64,000 nucleotides of DNA from NCBI GenBank assembly GCA_034508935.3, contig CM067444.1:26540191-26604190 (forward strand). Reading direction: 5' to 3'. This DNA comes from Berghia stephanieae (Eukaryota; Mollusca; Gastropoda; Nudibranchia; Aeolidiidae). Within the stretch, counting starts at the first letter, position 1, and every line of letters starts with the position of its first letter. Under the pieces are notes generated by a model, which saw nothing but the letters and a program-made list of their open reading frames with translations, ran no database searches and had not been told where the DNA came from. The position numbers and the translations under genes are program-made. This document shows positions 27,301 to 31,816 of the stretch, in pieces.

Positions 27301-29384
27301 ACCAAATTACATGGAAGTTAGGACAATGGGTCTCAAAACATTATGACTACAACTAAATAAAATGGATTTTTCAAATCCTCGTCAATTTCAACTGTCCAGC
27401 AGCTAATTCTCGGACACTGACTGAAGAGAAAAGATATTATGACACACATACATTTGGAACACACGAGAATGTCTCAAGACAAGTTTCATAGATGATCGAC
27501 ATCTTTCCTATTTTCATTTTGCCAACTGATCCTGAGAGATATCTAGTGTAGAGCCCGGGATGGCTGAAGCCATTATGGCATCAGGTTTGGATCTCCATTC
27601 CATCACATATTTGGGCAGGCCGTTCATGGCACCCAAACCGCAGAGCATCTAGTTGAGCATTCCATTGTGAAGAAGCTTCAGAGCAGGTTCGCGACTGTAC
27701 AAGCAAGCAACCATGAGTTTGCAGGCTGGATAGATCATCATAACATAGTAGTGTGACACCAATAGAAGCTGCTGTTGCCAATTGATCAAAATGCAGTTCA
27801 TTATCATAAAATCAAAGCCATCACTAGATTAGTAGAGTAAAAACAGATCTAGGACAAAGGGCTTCAAGTTGACTGCTTATGTCCCTTGACACGATCTCAA
27901 ATTTTCAGACTGAAAGTCATTGTACAATTTCTGAATGCAATTAATTGCCTAAAATAAAGCTTTGTTTTTAATTCGAATCGATCTCATTTCATTCGTGATT
28001 TGAACTGTTTGAACTACGAAAAATGAAACAGGATGTTTTTCCATAAATTCATTTTGTTTAAATTATATGGAATGGAATAAAAGTTTTCATTCGCCTCATA
28101 ATTGGTTGTTACAAATATTACAGTCGGCATTTAAAAACATACATTTTCATAATTAAAGTATCATTTATGTATATTATATTTCATGTGTCTGGGACATTTC
28201 ACTGGGTTTTTTTATTTTTTGGGGGTTTTTTTCAATCAATTGGTCTCAACCTCTAACTGTAATTCTCTTTCTTAATTTTTAGATTTTCTAAAAAGCTCAA
28301 TTTGCATAGCATACCTCAGGTTCTAAGTCTATTTAAGATAAAAGCATCAAATAAAATGCAAATCACCAATAGATGTATGTAGATTCTTGAGAAAATGAAT
28401 TGCTGTGCGCCTATGTACGACACTCACGTTCGGATCAGAAGGTCTTGGGTTGAGCCTCGCTTGGCACATAGTTGAGTCCTTGGAGAAGCTCTTTATTCAC
28501 ATTCTCTAACTGTACTCAGGTGTAATATGAGTACCTAGCCAGTAACAGCATTGTATCTGTCTGAAAAAAAATTGTAATATCGCCTAAAAGGCGCCATGTC
28601 CCGTCCTACATGTTAAATGTTGCTGTTGGCCAGAGACCCCTTGTTAAGTGCTTTGAGCATGTTTAGCGGATATTTTGAGCTATATAAAAGCTCAATTATA
28701 TAAAAGCTCAATTTTTTTAATTGCTTAAATCAAACAATAGTTATTGTGACTCAATTTCCTGCATCACGACACATAATCATCCATTGATTATATCTAATGC
28801 AATGACAATTGTGACTTCATGCCTCCATCTGGTATCATGTGAGGATGAAGCAGATGTCAAATTGTGAATGTAAAATTTGAATGATCAGAAAAACGAAACG
28901 TTAGCCTTTTGCTGTTAAGAAAAGTGCATTCTATGCTACCAATGAAAAGTATAAATCCAAAGTTTTATGTTCTGGACTGTGATTCACATTTCAGCCTCTA
29001 GTCAACTCTGACACAATAACTTTTTTTGGAGCGGTTTGTCACAAATAAACTCACTTGTATCAAAATCTTGGCTGCAGCGATTTGTCCATAATAAATAGCC
29101 CGATGAAGTGCTGTATAACCTGATTCAGCGTCCTTCACACTCAGATCCACTTTCTTCTCCTCCAACAGCCATTCTAAGATTTCAGTCTTTCCGCAGGAGG
29201 CAGCAATATGCAAGGCCATGCGACCGAGGAGGTCTGGGTGTTTGGACCAATTGTGGCACAGCCAGGAAAATGCTTGGAACTCTAGCAGAGACAGTCTGGC
29301 AATTTGTGAGGTTATCTGGTCTACATGTTGTCGTGACCGACATTTTGGGGCACATTGTTTTTCTAGATGTATCGGAGGAGTCAT
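1..29384 (-). CDS. IBTK: IBTK orthologue, whole gene span (26 coding exons, 3' end outside window)
   Basis: Joined exons encode a protein that lines up end to end with vertebrate IBTK: ankyrin repeats (residues about 50-135), RCC1-type repeats (about 145-430), BTB domain 1 (about 560-660), BTB domain 2 (about 757-870), a Ser/Lys-rich tail, and the C-terminal block around RQKPLTLIQ-MEEKAMQDLL. In mammals IBTK binds and inhibits Bruton kinase and serves as a substrate adaptor of CUL3 ubiquitin ligases (PDCD4 is a known substrate). A CUL3 role is the likely ancestral one here, by inference. About 1,325 codons lie in the window and roughly 30 more are expected to the left. All introns have GT-AG borders and compatible phases except at exon 14/15. 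The start is the ATG at 29384, chosen because it precedes the first conserved block. No 5' UTR exon or promoter could be placed. Confidence 0.97.
60..917 (+). repeat. Family-E interspersed repeat, split by a SINE
   Basis: Family E is about 530-560 bp and non-coding. It begins GTTTTTAAGGGTTTTACCGC-GCTTGCAACACATTAAGGTC and ends CACTATGG...CAGGAACCCCACCCAG. Here it occupies 60-527 and 855-917, interrupted by the family-A SINE at 547-846. Confidence 0.78.
547..846 (-). repeat. SINE family A (tRNA-derived)
   Basis: Full-length copy. Family A is about 300 bp. It has a tRNA-like head (GCGGCTATGTGGTCTTGTGG ... box-B-like GGTTCGAGCCT), a unique body, and a tail TTGTAAAGCGCTTTGAGCA ... GCGCTATATAAAAGCTCAAT. 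It is inserted into a family-E repeat, splitting it at about 527/855, and carries a long A/T tail. Confidence 0.85.
1383..1653 (-). CDS. IBTK: IBTK exon 25 (penultimate coding exon)
   Basis: Residues 1224-1314. A Pro/Ser-rich start with DNPWQK (human SPNPWLS) leads to VNFTDIMQDEMEKEATLVKM and RQKPLTLIQ, the most conserved C-terminal motif of the family. It ends in phase 0 before donor GTTGGT. Confidence 0.96.
1838..2032. repeat. Inverted pair of a SINE 3' end
   Basis: GTGTATGAAAGGTGCCAGAC-AAAGCAAG at the left pairs with CTTGCTTTGTCTGGCACCTT at the right. The right half also occurs at about 20700-20800 and 63360-63450. Confidence 0.7.
2978..3218 (+). repeat. SINE family C (tRNA-derived)
   Basis: Family C is about 240 bp. 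It has the tRNA-like head TGGTCGAGTGGTTAAGGTAT ... CCAGGTTCGAGCCC, then TTTCCTTGGGCAAGATTAAC, and the tail TTCCTTCATGGAATGCCGAG ... GCGAAAGGGCATGAATTTG. Confidence 0.8.
3239..3385 (-). CDS. IBTK: IBTK exon 24
   Basis: Residues 1175-1224. GTVSGVVSGVISSFRDLM matches human ASSLHSVSSKSFRDFL, the conserved Trp-Ser-Phe-Arg-Asp block. It ends TKSS plus 'ag', completing an Arg codon in exon 25. Confidence 0.92.
3477..3762 (-). repeat. SINE family A, head clipped
   Basis: Reverse copy lacking the last 15 or so bases of the tRNA-like head. It is joined directly to an opposite-facing copy at 3763. Confidence 0.8.
3763..3941 (+). repeat. SINE family A, internal/3' part
   Basis: Forward copy beginning at the GTCCTTGG position of the consensus. 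It forms an inverted pair with the preceding copy and is more diverged. Confidence 0.7.
4014..4314 (-). repeat. SINE family A
   Basis: Full-length. The head ends 23 bp from the donor of IBTK exon 23. Confidence 0.83.
4337..4432 (-). CDS. IBTK: IBTK exon 23 (lysine-rich)
   Basis: Residues 1143-1175. KKKKDGKKQDKKENK is a highly charged segment at the place of human KLSQKQRKMIALTTKEN, and PTCPW fits human PVNAW. The Trp codon is split over the intron (tg|g). A SINE lies about 22 bp beyond the donor. Confidence 0.9.
4724..5037 (-). CDS. IBTK: IBTK exon 22 (Pro/Ser/Thr-rich tail)
   Basis: Residues 1039-1143. A Pro/Ser-rich stretch leads to SPTIPTAAATSLRDIM, which lines up with human SPVSPPVVDLRTIM. 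It ends SE with a split Glu codon. The repeated LRDIM-type motif also occurs in exons 24 and 25 (FRDLM, FTDIM), as in the human protein. Confidence 0.92.
5199..5250. repeat. AAT microsatellite
   Basis: (TAA)n with one interruption, in the intron between IBTK exons 22 and 21. Confidence 0.9.
5335..5371. repeat. CA microsatellite
   Basis: About 17 uninterrupted CA units. Confidence 0.9.
5666..5740 (+). repeat. SINE family A fragment
   Basis: Central fragment (CCTGGCCAGTAACAGC ... ATTACAAGCATCACGTCTC) next to a family-D SINE. Confidence 0.55.
5756..6000 (-). repeat. SINE family D (tRNA-derived)
   Basis: Family D is about 250 bp. On the minus strand it has the head GGGGTCCCGATAGCTCAGTT, GGTAGA, and a box-B-like GATCGATCC, then GCGGAAAGTACTTTGCAATA, and the tail CCGGGATAAACTCCGGCTCC ... 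TGAAGGACTA. The start GCTCAGTTGGTAGA is typical of many tRNAs. Confidence 0.8.
6112..6332 (+). repeat. SINE family B (tRNA-derived)
   Basis: Family B is about 215 bp. It has the head GGGGCAGTGTGGCTCAGCGG ... GTACCGAGTTCGATCACCCG (box-B-like), the body GCTCAATTTGCGGCGCTGCA, and the tail TTCCCTTGGAATAGACCCTA ... GATGAATAAAGGGAATTT. This is the least disturbed copy. Confidence 0.82.
6369..6719 (-). CDS. IBTK: IBTK exon 21 (disordered tail with basic patch)
   Basis: Residues 922-1038, 117 codons. It opens with MPNVAYRVLTP (human MDRRVITP). It contains the basic patch KKRAKRIKSVSES, which lies where human has KKAKTKAKKKPRKR, and then SRRRSRQMS, which could be basophilic kinase sites. Low complexity and probably disordered. 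Confidence 0.94.
6838..7316. repeat. Minisatellite, unit about 40 bp
   Basis: About twelve imperfect copies of GAATACATTACAATAAATCT-ACCACAAATAAACTAGTAGT in the intron between IBTK exons 21 and 20. Unit length varies from about 29 to 41 bp. Confidence 0.88.
7332..7392 (-). CDS. IBTK: IBTK exon 20 (short exon)
   Basis: Residues 901-921. This 61-bp exon encodes IMEVLSEETLQELTDYYRST, equal to human LDVLSDGVLKDLSEFYRKM. The acceptor is TACCAG and the donor is GTGAGT. It is invisible by ORF length. Confidence 0.93.
7496..7715 (+). repeat. SINE family B
   Basis: Moderately diverged copy in the intron between IBTK exons 20 and 19. Confidence 0.78.
8179..8296 (-). CDS. IBTK: IBTK exon 19 (BACK-like helices after BTB2)
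   Basis: Residues 862-901. LEFSSVYNADQLKETCQQF and FNLSAVLEA match human LEFAAMYSAKQLKLSCLQF and LNMAALLEA. Phases 2/2. Confidence 0.95.
8704..8805 (-). CDS. IBTK: IBTK exon 18 (BTB domain 2, helices)
   Basis: Residues 828-861. LYEVMVLSDQLLSRGLKELC corresponds to human VLVVADQLLITRLKEIC. It ends ANI plus g before donor GTAAGT. The downstream intron is flanked by the 49-bp satellite on the exon 17 side. Confidence 0.94.
8908..9788. repeat. 49-bp satellite with higher-order structure
   Basis: About 18 copies of a 49-bp unit containing ATTTTATGCATTATCTCTAT. Neighbouring units differ at the CATTCATTAG / CAATTATTAG and GGGATATTT / GGAGTATTT / AGAGTATTT positions. The series of variants repeats every five units (245 bp) about three times. 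It lies in the intron between IBTK exons 18 and 17. Confidence 0.93.
10011..10306 (+). repeat. SINE family A
   Basis: Nearly full-length, 38 bp beyond the donor of IBTK exon 17 on its intronic side. Confidence 0.83.
10344..10440 (-). CDS. IBTK: IBTK exon 17 (BTB domain 2)
   Basis: Residues 796-827. EILIDYIYTDEAQQL matches human VILDYLYTDEAVVI. It ends one base into a codon (GTG G|AT), followed by donor GTTGGT. Confidence 0.94.
10718..11105 (+). repeat. Family-E repeat, internally deleted
   Basis: Jumps from GGGATAGTAAAA-type sequence straight to AGGAATACACTCAAATG, losing about 140 bp of the consensus. It ends 13 bp from the 3' border of IBTK exon 16. Confidence 0.75.
11118..11238 (-). CDS. 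IBTK: IBTK exon 16 (BTB domain 2)
   Basis: Residues 755-795. SDVTIVTADDKEIPCHKCIL and LEYFYSMFATGWVE are the canonical first strands and helix of BTB domain 2 (human CDVTMKSVDGKEFPCHKCVL). The acceptor CCCTCAG follows a very long CT-rich tract on the coding strand. Confidence 0.97.
11268..11995. repeat. GA / GATA tract of about 730 bp
   Basis: Almost pure purine on the plus strand: G run, then (GA)n with interruptions, then (GATA)n, then (GA)n. On the transcribed sense it is (TC)n, located 30-760 bp upstream of the acceptor of IBTK exon 16. Confidence 0.95.
12450..12525 (-). CDS. IBTK: IBTK exon 15 (lead-in to BTB domain 2); acceptor uncertain
   Basis: DGVISLDSPLDKDTFHFD fits the human LDGVRFENEKIN ... 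KLKLSQ region, and donor GTAAGT leaves 'tt' to join exon 16. The strongest-looking acceptor is at 12537/12536 and would add LNQ residues like human RLDGV, but it is one base out of phase with exon 14. An AG at 12526 keeps the frame, and so does one 12 bases further on. Either a weaker acceptor is used or there is a one-base error or mutation nearby. Confidence 0.75.
12909..13115 (+). repeat. SINE family B with head deletion
   Basis: Lacks about 20 bp of the head (TGGTCTTTGCTT region). Confidence 0.78.
13314..13563 (-). CDS. IBTK: IBTK exon 14 (lysine-rich linker between BTB domains)
   Basis: Residues 647-729. PGYQVKLNL starts right after the BTB1 end. KRKKSGKGKE is a basic, possibly nuclear-localising stretch. 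DPVKILQEALKNLA matches human DPVRMLQTVAKKF. The donor GTAAAC leaves one base, which does not fit the most obvious acceptor of exon 15; see that entry. Confidence 0.9.
13612..13852 (+). repeat. SINE family C, diverged
   Basis: The head is altered (AAGGTGGACAAGAGGTTAAA), but the body and the GGAATGCCTAGGTGACAGCA tail are recognisable. Confidence 0.68.
13993..14083 (-). repeat. SINE family D fragment, rearranged
   Basis: The tail (CCAGCTCCATGGACCTAATG ... GGAAGGACTAC) and a short head remnant (CAGTAAGCCACCAGGACCCC) are joined over a T run. Confidence 0.5.
14121..14176 (+). repeat. SINE family A tail fragment
   Basis: Only the conserved 3' tail (AGCTTTGAGCACGTTTAGTG ... GCTCGAATT) remains, and it continues into a long ATT array. 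Confidence 0.65.
14176..14346. repeat. ATT microsatellite
   Basis: Long (ATT)n that starts at the tail of a family-A SINE, suggesting growth from the SINE tail. Confidence 0.92.
14490..14687 (-). CDS. IBTK: IBTK exon 13 (BTB domain 1)
   Basis: Residues 581-646, 66 whole codons. WPVHRYIISSRSDYF and QIIQYMYTDTCDL are the core BTB helices and match human FPAHKYILAVHSDFF and LLQFIYTDTCDF. The human counterpart has a longer loop between them. Confidence 0.96.
14746..15016 (-). repeat. SINE family A, old diverged copy
   Basis: Recognisable along most of its length, but with many substitutions and no intact box B. Confidence 0.65.
15097..15622 (+). repeat. Family-E repeat
   Basis: Nearly complete copy in the intron between IBTK exons 13 and 12. 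Confidence 0.78.
16101..16384 (-). repeat. SINE family A
   Basis: Full-length with a short internal loss. It lies 33 bp from the donor of IBTK exon 12. Confidence 0.82.
16418..16523 (-). CDS. IBTK: IBTK exon 12 (start of BTB domain 1)
   Basis: Residues 545-580. LLVEADEGDILHDVVIQ is the opening of BTB domain 1 (human LLREADEMDSIHDVTFQ). Donor GTATGT. A family-A SINE begins only about 33 bp inside the downstream intron. Confidence 0.95.
16802..16967 (-). CDS. IBTK: IBTK exon 11 (linker before BTB1)
   Basis: Residues 490-545. GVHRALSVACDKRGRNFGVI aligns with human FAHRAVSVSTDPSGCNFAIL. Phases 2/2 join correctly with exons 10 and 12. Confidence 0.94.
17057..17268 (-). repeat. SINE family B
   Basis: Full-length reverse copy beginning TTCCCTTTATTCATCCCC on the plus strand. 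Confidence 0.8.
17422..17520 (+). repeat. SINE family D fragment
   Basis: Central part: GCGGTCTAGATTTTTTCTGA to ATAGACTAGCATTC. Confidence 0.6.
17591..17893 (-). repeat. SINE family A
   Basis: Full-length, moderately diverged, with a poly-A run on the plus strand just before it (17532-17557). Confidence 0.8.
17978..18166 (+). repeat. TIR element H (ATAGATAGTATGCGC family)
   Basis: Family H is about 190-195 bp. It starts AGATAGTATGCGCTTGGCTA, has GCCATCCGGAAGTATAACGG and AACGCGGATGGCAAAAAA inside, and ends GACGTCATCTTCATTCTATC. Ends form a short inverted ATAGAT/ATCTAT repeat. Confidence 0.72.
18345..18430. repeat. ATT microsatellite
   Basis: (ATT)n ending 13 bp before the donor of IBTK exon 10. 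Confidence 0.9.
18443..18653 (-). CDS. IBTK: IBTK exon 10 (post-RCC1 linker)
   Basis: Residues 420-489. VYMWRESSPSVKRCRWKLKR matches human VFCWRSVNSSLKQCRWAYPR. It ends KETYK plus one base. A TTA-type microsatellite abuts the donor (18.35-18.43 kb). Confidence 0.94.
18805..18862 (-). repeat. Foldback element K, terminal fragment
   Basis: GCTGCTCGAAGCTCGAAGAA ... CAATTTCACATTGTTATTTA matches the right end of the 19.3-kb copy. Confidence 0.6.
19300..19640. repeat. Foldback element K with repeated palindromic core
   Basis: Arms (AATAACAATGTGAAATTGAA ... and complement) flank the block CATCTCATTCATCTGTAGTG, which occurs in both orientations and is duplicated. Related pieces lie at 18805-18860, 23840-23970 and 51420-51610. 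Confidence 0.75.
19667..19790 (-). CDS. IBTK: IBTK exon 9 (end of RCC1 domain)
   Basis: Residues 378-419. ISVTGGSLDNYICSDML corresponds to the human KVLVSGGHMEYKVD block, and the exon ends at VRNKCGQ before donor GTGAGT. The intron just downstream contains a palindromic repeat (about 19.3-19.64 kb). Confidence 0.92.
19950..20137 (+). repeat. TIR element H, diverged
   Basis: The left end is worn (TATACGCTCTTGGCTAAG) and the right end is CGTTCTATTTATAT. Confidence 0.68.
20418..20592 (-). CDS. IBTK: IBTK exon 8 (RCC1 domain)
   Basis: Residues 320-378. SSIEILAVSCSDAATACLTA and HEYQCKRIALR match human ALSLVAASDGATVCVTTRG and ADYQCKKM. Phases 2/2 agree with both neighbours. Confidence 0.95.
20690..20805 (+). 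repeat. SINE family F, partial
   Basis: Begins at GTCTGAGGTTCAACCCCCAG and ends CCACACTTGTTCAGTTC. Confidence 0.62.
21199..21316 (-). CDS. IBTK: IBTK exon 7 (RCC1 repeat)
   Basis: Residues 281-319. ICAGRFHSVVWAADEIYTVG is an RCC1 blade (AGRFHSVxW) equal to human VAAGRFHTVLWTREAVYTMG. It ends at GLNAGQL plus one base, which with the next exon forms the expected GGQLG turn. Confidence 0.95.
21424..21729 (+). repeat. SINE family A
   Basis: Full-length forward copy in the intron between IBTK exons 7 and 6. Confidence 0.83.
21740..22360. other. IBTK intron, mostly unique
   Basis: Apart from a SINE-like stretch at 22095-22310 (ACTTTCCACCAGATCCAACA, related to family D), nothing recognisable. Confidence 0.6.
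22363..22600. repeat. CAGACCTG-bounded TIR repeat
   Basis: Ends CAGACCTGTCTAC and GGCAGGTCTGTA are inverted. AACAATTTAC ... AAATAACACTTCAC is shared with the copy at 57.86-58.13 kb. Confidence 0.6.
22989..23079 (-). CDS. IBTK: IBTK exon 6 (RCC1 repeat)
   Basis: Residues 250-280. SCGLNTCHQLGQGQG followed by LLPRQ matches the human FGLNIFHQLG ... NVPRQ region. The acceptor is CTACACAG and the donor is GTAAGG. Confidence 0.93.
23100..23760. other. IBTK intron, unique sequence
   Basis: No coding, RNA or repeat signal recognised between exon 6 and the SINE-like head near 23766-23830. Confidence 0.6.
23840..23970 (+). repeat. Foldback element K, half copy
   Basis: From AATAACAATGTGAAATTGAA through GACATTTCGGGTTTCCCCTT to GATGAACGAGATGATG. 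Only one arm is present. Confidence 0.65.
24097..24299 (+). repeat. SINE family A, 5'-truncated, diverged
   Basis: Body and tail only. The tail runs into an AAT array. Confidence 0.65.
24296..24390. repeat. AAT microsatellite
   Basis: (AAT)n at the tail of a family-A SINE. It ends in a family-B tail fragment (TTTATTCATCC). Confidence 0.9.
24471..24556 (-). CDS. IBTK: IBTK exon 5 (RCC1 repeat)
   Basis: Residues 222-250. VPKMVESIKSQTCVEIAAGT corresponds to human VPRLVEGLNGHNCSQVAAAK. It ends with two bases (ag), which join the following g to make Arg. This exon is too short to stand out by ORF length and was found by homology and splice borders. Confidence 0.92.
24600..25480. other. IBTK intron, unique AT-rich sequence
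   Basis: No feature recognised between exon 5 and the family-C SINE. Confidence 0.6.
25484..25714 (-). repeat. SINE family C
   Basis: Reverse copy starting about 39 bp beyond the donor of IBTK exon 4. Confidence 0.78.
25753..25863 (-). CDS. IBTK: IBTK exon 4 (RCC1 repeat)
   Basis: Residues 185-221, 37 whole codons. GRVFTCGNGQGGRLGHGD is a nearly canonical RCC1 repeat and matches human GQVYTCGHGPGGRLGHGD. The acceptor is preceded by a long run of A on the plus strand (poly-T on the coding strand). Confidence 0.96.
25870..26620. other. IBTK intron, unique AT-rich sequence
   Basis: Nothing recognised between exons 4 and 3 apart from short A runs. Confidence 0.6.
26626..26750 (-). CDS. IBTK: IBTK exon 3 (first RCC1 repeat)
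   Basis: Residues 143-184. NEVWTWGENMNSILGHH is an RCC1 blade signature (VxxWGxNxxxxLGH). It ends with GLSMKQ in phase 0 and lines up with GIYIKQ in human IBTK. Confidence 0.94.
27175..27271 (-). CDS. IBTK: IBTK exon 2 (end of ankyrin region)
   Basis: Residues 111-142, starting in phase 0 after acceptor AACAG. DHEGLTPLDAAIFDRPG matches the human DKEGLSALDLVMKDRP block that closes the ankyrin region. It leaves one base (g), which joins the next exon to make GAG (Glu). The donor is GTAATT. Confidence 0.93.
27280..28400. other. IBTK intron, unique sequence
   Basis: The first intron of the coding region. A GC-richer stretch at 27545-27790 has no supported gene. The rest is AT-rich. Confidence 0.55.
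28405..28718 (+). repeat. SINE family A
   Basis: Full-length. The 3' terminal AAAAGCTCAATT is repeated twice in tandem. Confidence 0.8.
29055..29384 (-). CDS. IBTK: IBTK exon 1 (start codon, ankyrin repeats)
   Basis: Residues 1-110. It begins with ATG at 29384 (weak Kozak context) and ends in frame before donor GTGAGT. The segment GRMALHIAASCGKTEILEWL and the later GYTALHRAIYYGQ are typical ankyrin-repeat helices, and CAPKCRS near the N-terminus resembles the human start. No acceptor is obvious close upstream, so 5' UTR sequence is probably contiguous here. Confidence 0.93.
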
Positions 29385-29389
29385 AGTAA

Positions 29390-29970
29390 ATTTTTAAATA
29401 CACACAAAATGAATTATTGTCTTGTAACGTTCAAGTTAACTTTATCATCATGGAAGACATTAGTGTTGAAAGACAGTGGCAAAAAAACATTTTTTTTCAA
29501 AATTCAAGAAGGTAACTGTTGACTCAATTTGTAGAACATGTGGCTGCGAGTCTATCCTTGTACTACAAGTTGTAGTTGATATCTGTGGGCCAATAGTCTG
29601 TTTTCAAACAAAATCAAAAAAGGCCCACAATGCCCACAGTGGGCCAACACAGCCACACTGCCTTCAGCAAGCCATGATTGTAATAAGGGGACCTGGAAAG
29701 AGATGATAAAATGATTGACATTGACAGTTGTATGGATATTATTTGAAATTAATGAATAAATAGATGAAAAAGAGTTGTGAAGGAGGAAAAAAGGAAAGCT
29801 GGGTAGCATTTCAATTGGGAATAATGAAAGAAAGAGAAGTCAGACATCAATCAAATAAAAAAATTGCAGTATCTTAAATACTGCTGAGCTTTGCATGTGT
29901 TACACACACAAAAAAAAAAATAGGTATTAACCTTTTTAGATACATATCAATATTAACATCATATCAGCTC
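29390..29970. promoter_or_regulatory. 5' flank of IBTK (promoter not resolved)
   Basis: Upstream of the start codon. No CpG island, TATA box or clear initiator. GCCCACAATGCCCACAGTGG is a small palindromic block near 29625. The true first exon may lie elsewhere. Confidence 0.3.
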
Positions 29971-29974
29971 TGTT

Positions 29975-30213
29975 TCTTATAGAATTTCGGGAGGCCTTCC
30001 GAAAGCTCCTACATCCCCAGTATTCTTGTTTTTTATAATGTTCTAGTAGGGGGTTTGGGAGGGGGGAAATTTTCTTCTTTTTTTTTAAAGTCTCCCCCCT
30101 CCAAACCCCCTACTAGAACATAAAAAAGTTTTCCCCCTCCCAAACCCCCTACTAAAACAAGAATATTGGGTATGTAGGAGCTTTCGGAAGGCCTCCCAAA
30201 ATTTCAACTTATA
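29975..30213. repeat. Large hairpin with G-rich arms (foldback)
   Basis: Arms GAATTTCGGGAGGCCTTCCG ... and its complement near 30210 are joined through further inverted blocks rich in GTAGGGGGTTTGGGAGGGGG. Almost the entire 240 bp can pair with itself. Confidence 0.8.
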
Positions 30214-30565
30214 AATTATAAATCACAAGCTTTTTTCACATGAAGAAATGAGGAGGGAGAGATATCTTCTAATAAAAGTTGGTGACAAGGCGTGAGCACA
30301 ACACAGTCATGAATAGTGTTCAAGATAGATTTTCCAGTCGATGTCAAATTGACCTCCAGTCAGACTATCCAGACCCAGCTCATAAGTCCGTATTATATAA
30401 AAAGTGATAATTTTTAAAAAGACGTTTATATTCTTCTGAACTGGATGGATTTATTTGATATTTGTTTTTCAGAAAAAAATGTTATGCAGGTCAGCTGAGA
30501 GATTGGTTGAGCCAATCTTGGTACCATCAGGATTATATGCACTTGTGACTTGTGCAGAATAATAA

Positions 30566-30678
<113 letters not shown>

Positions 30679-30954
30679 AAATAGTCAATTTTTTAATGTT
30701 TTTGGTTGATTGGTGATTGAGCTAAAATCTTAATCCCGAGATCTCGATCCCCATCCATTTGCCATTATTATTATCAAGTTTATTTATCTGAATTTTATTT
30801 ATTACTTGGGCACGTTTATTTCCTTCCTATTTAATGTCATTCAATTTTGTGTGATTGAGAATGAAAACAGGAAAGATTTGGCGAGTTCCAGACAAACGAC
30901 CACATCACCAGTATCACCAGTCACCAGTGATCGGAAACCATCACAAGTGAAAAA

Positions 30955-31805
30955 TTTTTATTCTCTATTGTCTTCTGGCACTTTTCTACTCACTTCATAT
31001 CTTGTTGTTACCAACATAAGTGCCTGCTCCACTCACTTTTCTGAATTAAAAATTCACCCCATACACCGGAGCATACTCAATGTCTCAATCGTTTCTATGT
31101 TATATGTTTGTGATGAGAATATTGGCTATTAAGCTTAACTGCTGGTCAAAATTACTTCGCGATGGTGGCGAATGAATCGGCGATCTCAAGAAGTGGGTGA
31201 GAGAGGGATCTAGAAATGACTTTGGGTTTGAAACGAATATTTTTGTGTTCGTGGATAGCTCACACGGTAGAGCCACGCTCTCACCTGCCAGGCGGAGTTG
31301 TCGTACCAATAAGGTCGCAGGTTCAAACCCCACCACCGCCGCGAAAAAAATTTTTTATTCTCTATTGTCTTCTGGCACTTTTCTACTCACTTCATATCTT
31401 GTTGTTACCAACATAAGTGCCTGCTCCACTCACTTTTCTGAATTAAAAATTCACCCCATACACCGGAGCATACTCAATGTCTCAATCGTTTCTATGTTAT
31501 ATGTTTGTGATGAGAATATTGGCTATTAAGCTTAACTGCTGGTCAAAATTACTTCGCGATGGTGGCGAACGAATCGGCGATCTCAAGAAGTGGGTGAGAG
31601 AGGGATCTAGAAATGACTTTGGGTTTGAAACGAATATTTTTGTGTTCGTGGATAGCTCACACGGTAGAGCCACGCTCTCACCTGCCAGGCGGAGTTGTCG
31701 TACCAATAAGGTCGCAGGTTCAAACCCCACCACCGCCGCGAAAAAAAAAAAATTTTTATTCTCTATGTCTTCTGGCACTTTTCTACTCACTTCATATCTT
31801 GTTTA
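30955..31805 (+). repeat. Near-perfect tandem duplication of a 397-bp SINE-like unit
   Basis: Two almost identical units (start points 30961 and 31358) and the beginning of a third (31759). Each unit ends with a tRNA-like segment (GTGGATAGCTCACACGGTAG ... GTCGCAGGTTCAAACCCCAC) and an A-run that connects to the next unit. The two full copies differ at very few bases, so the event is recent. Confidence 0.88.
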
Positions 31806-31816
31806 AGTGAAGTGAC

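Noticed and set aside
31197-31810. Pair of identical 100-codon open frames with 'SHGRATLSPARRSCRTNKVAG'-type text
   Set aside because: They read through the tRNA-like part of the tandemly duplicated SINE unit and are not a protein family. Their identity reflects the recent duplication.
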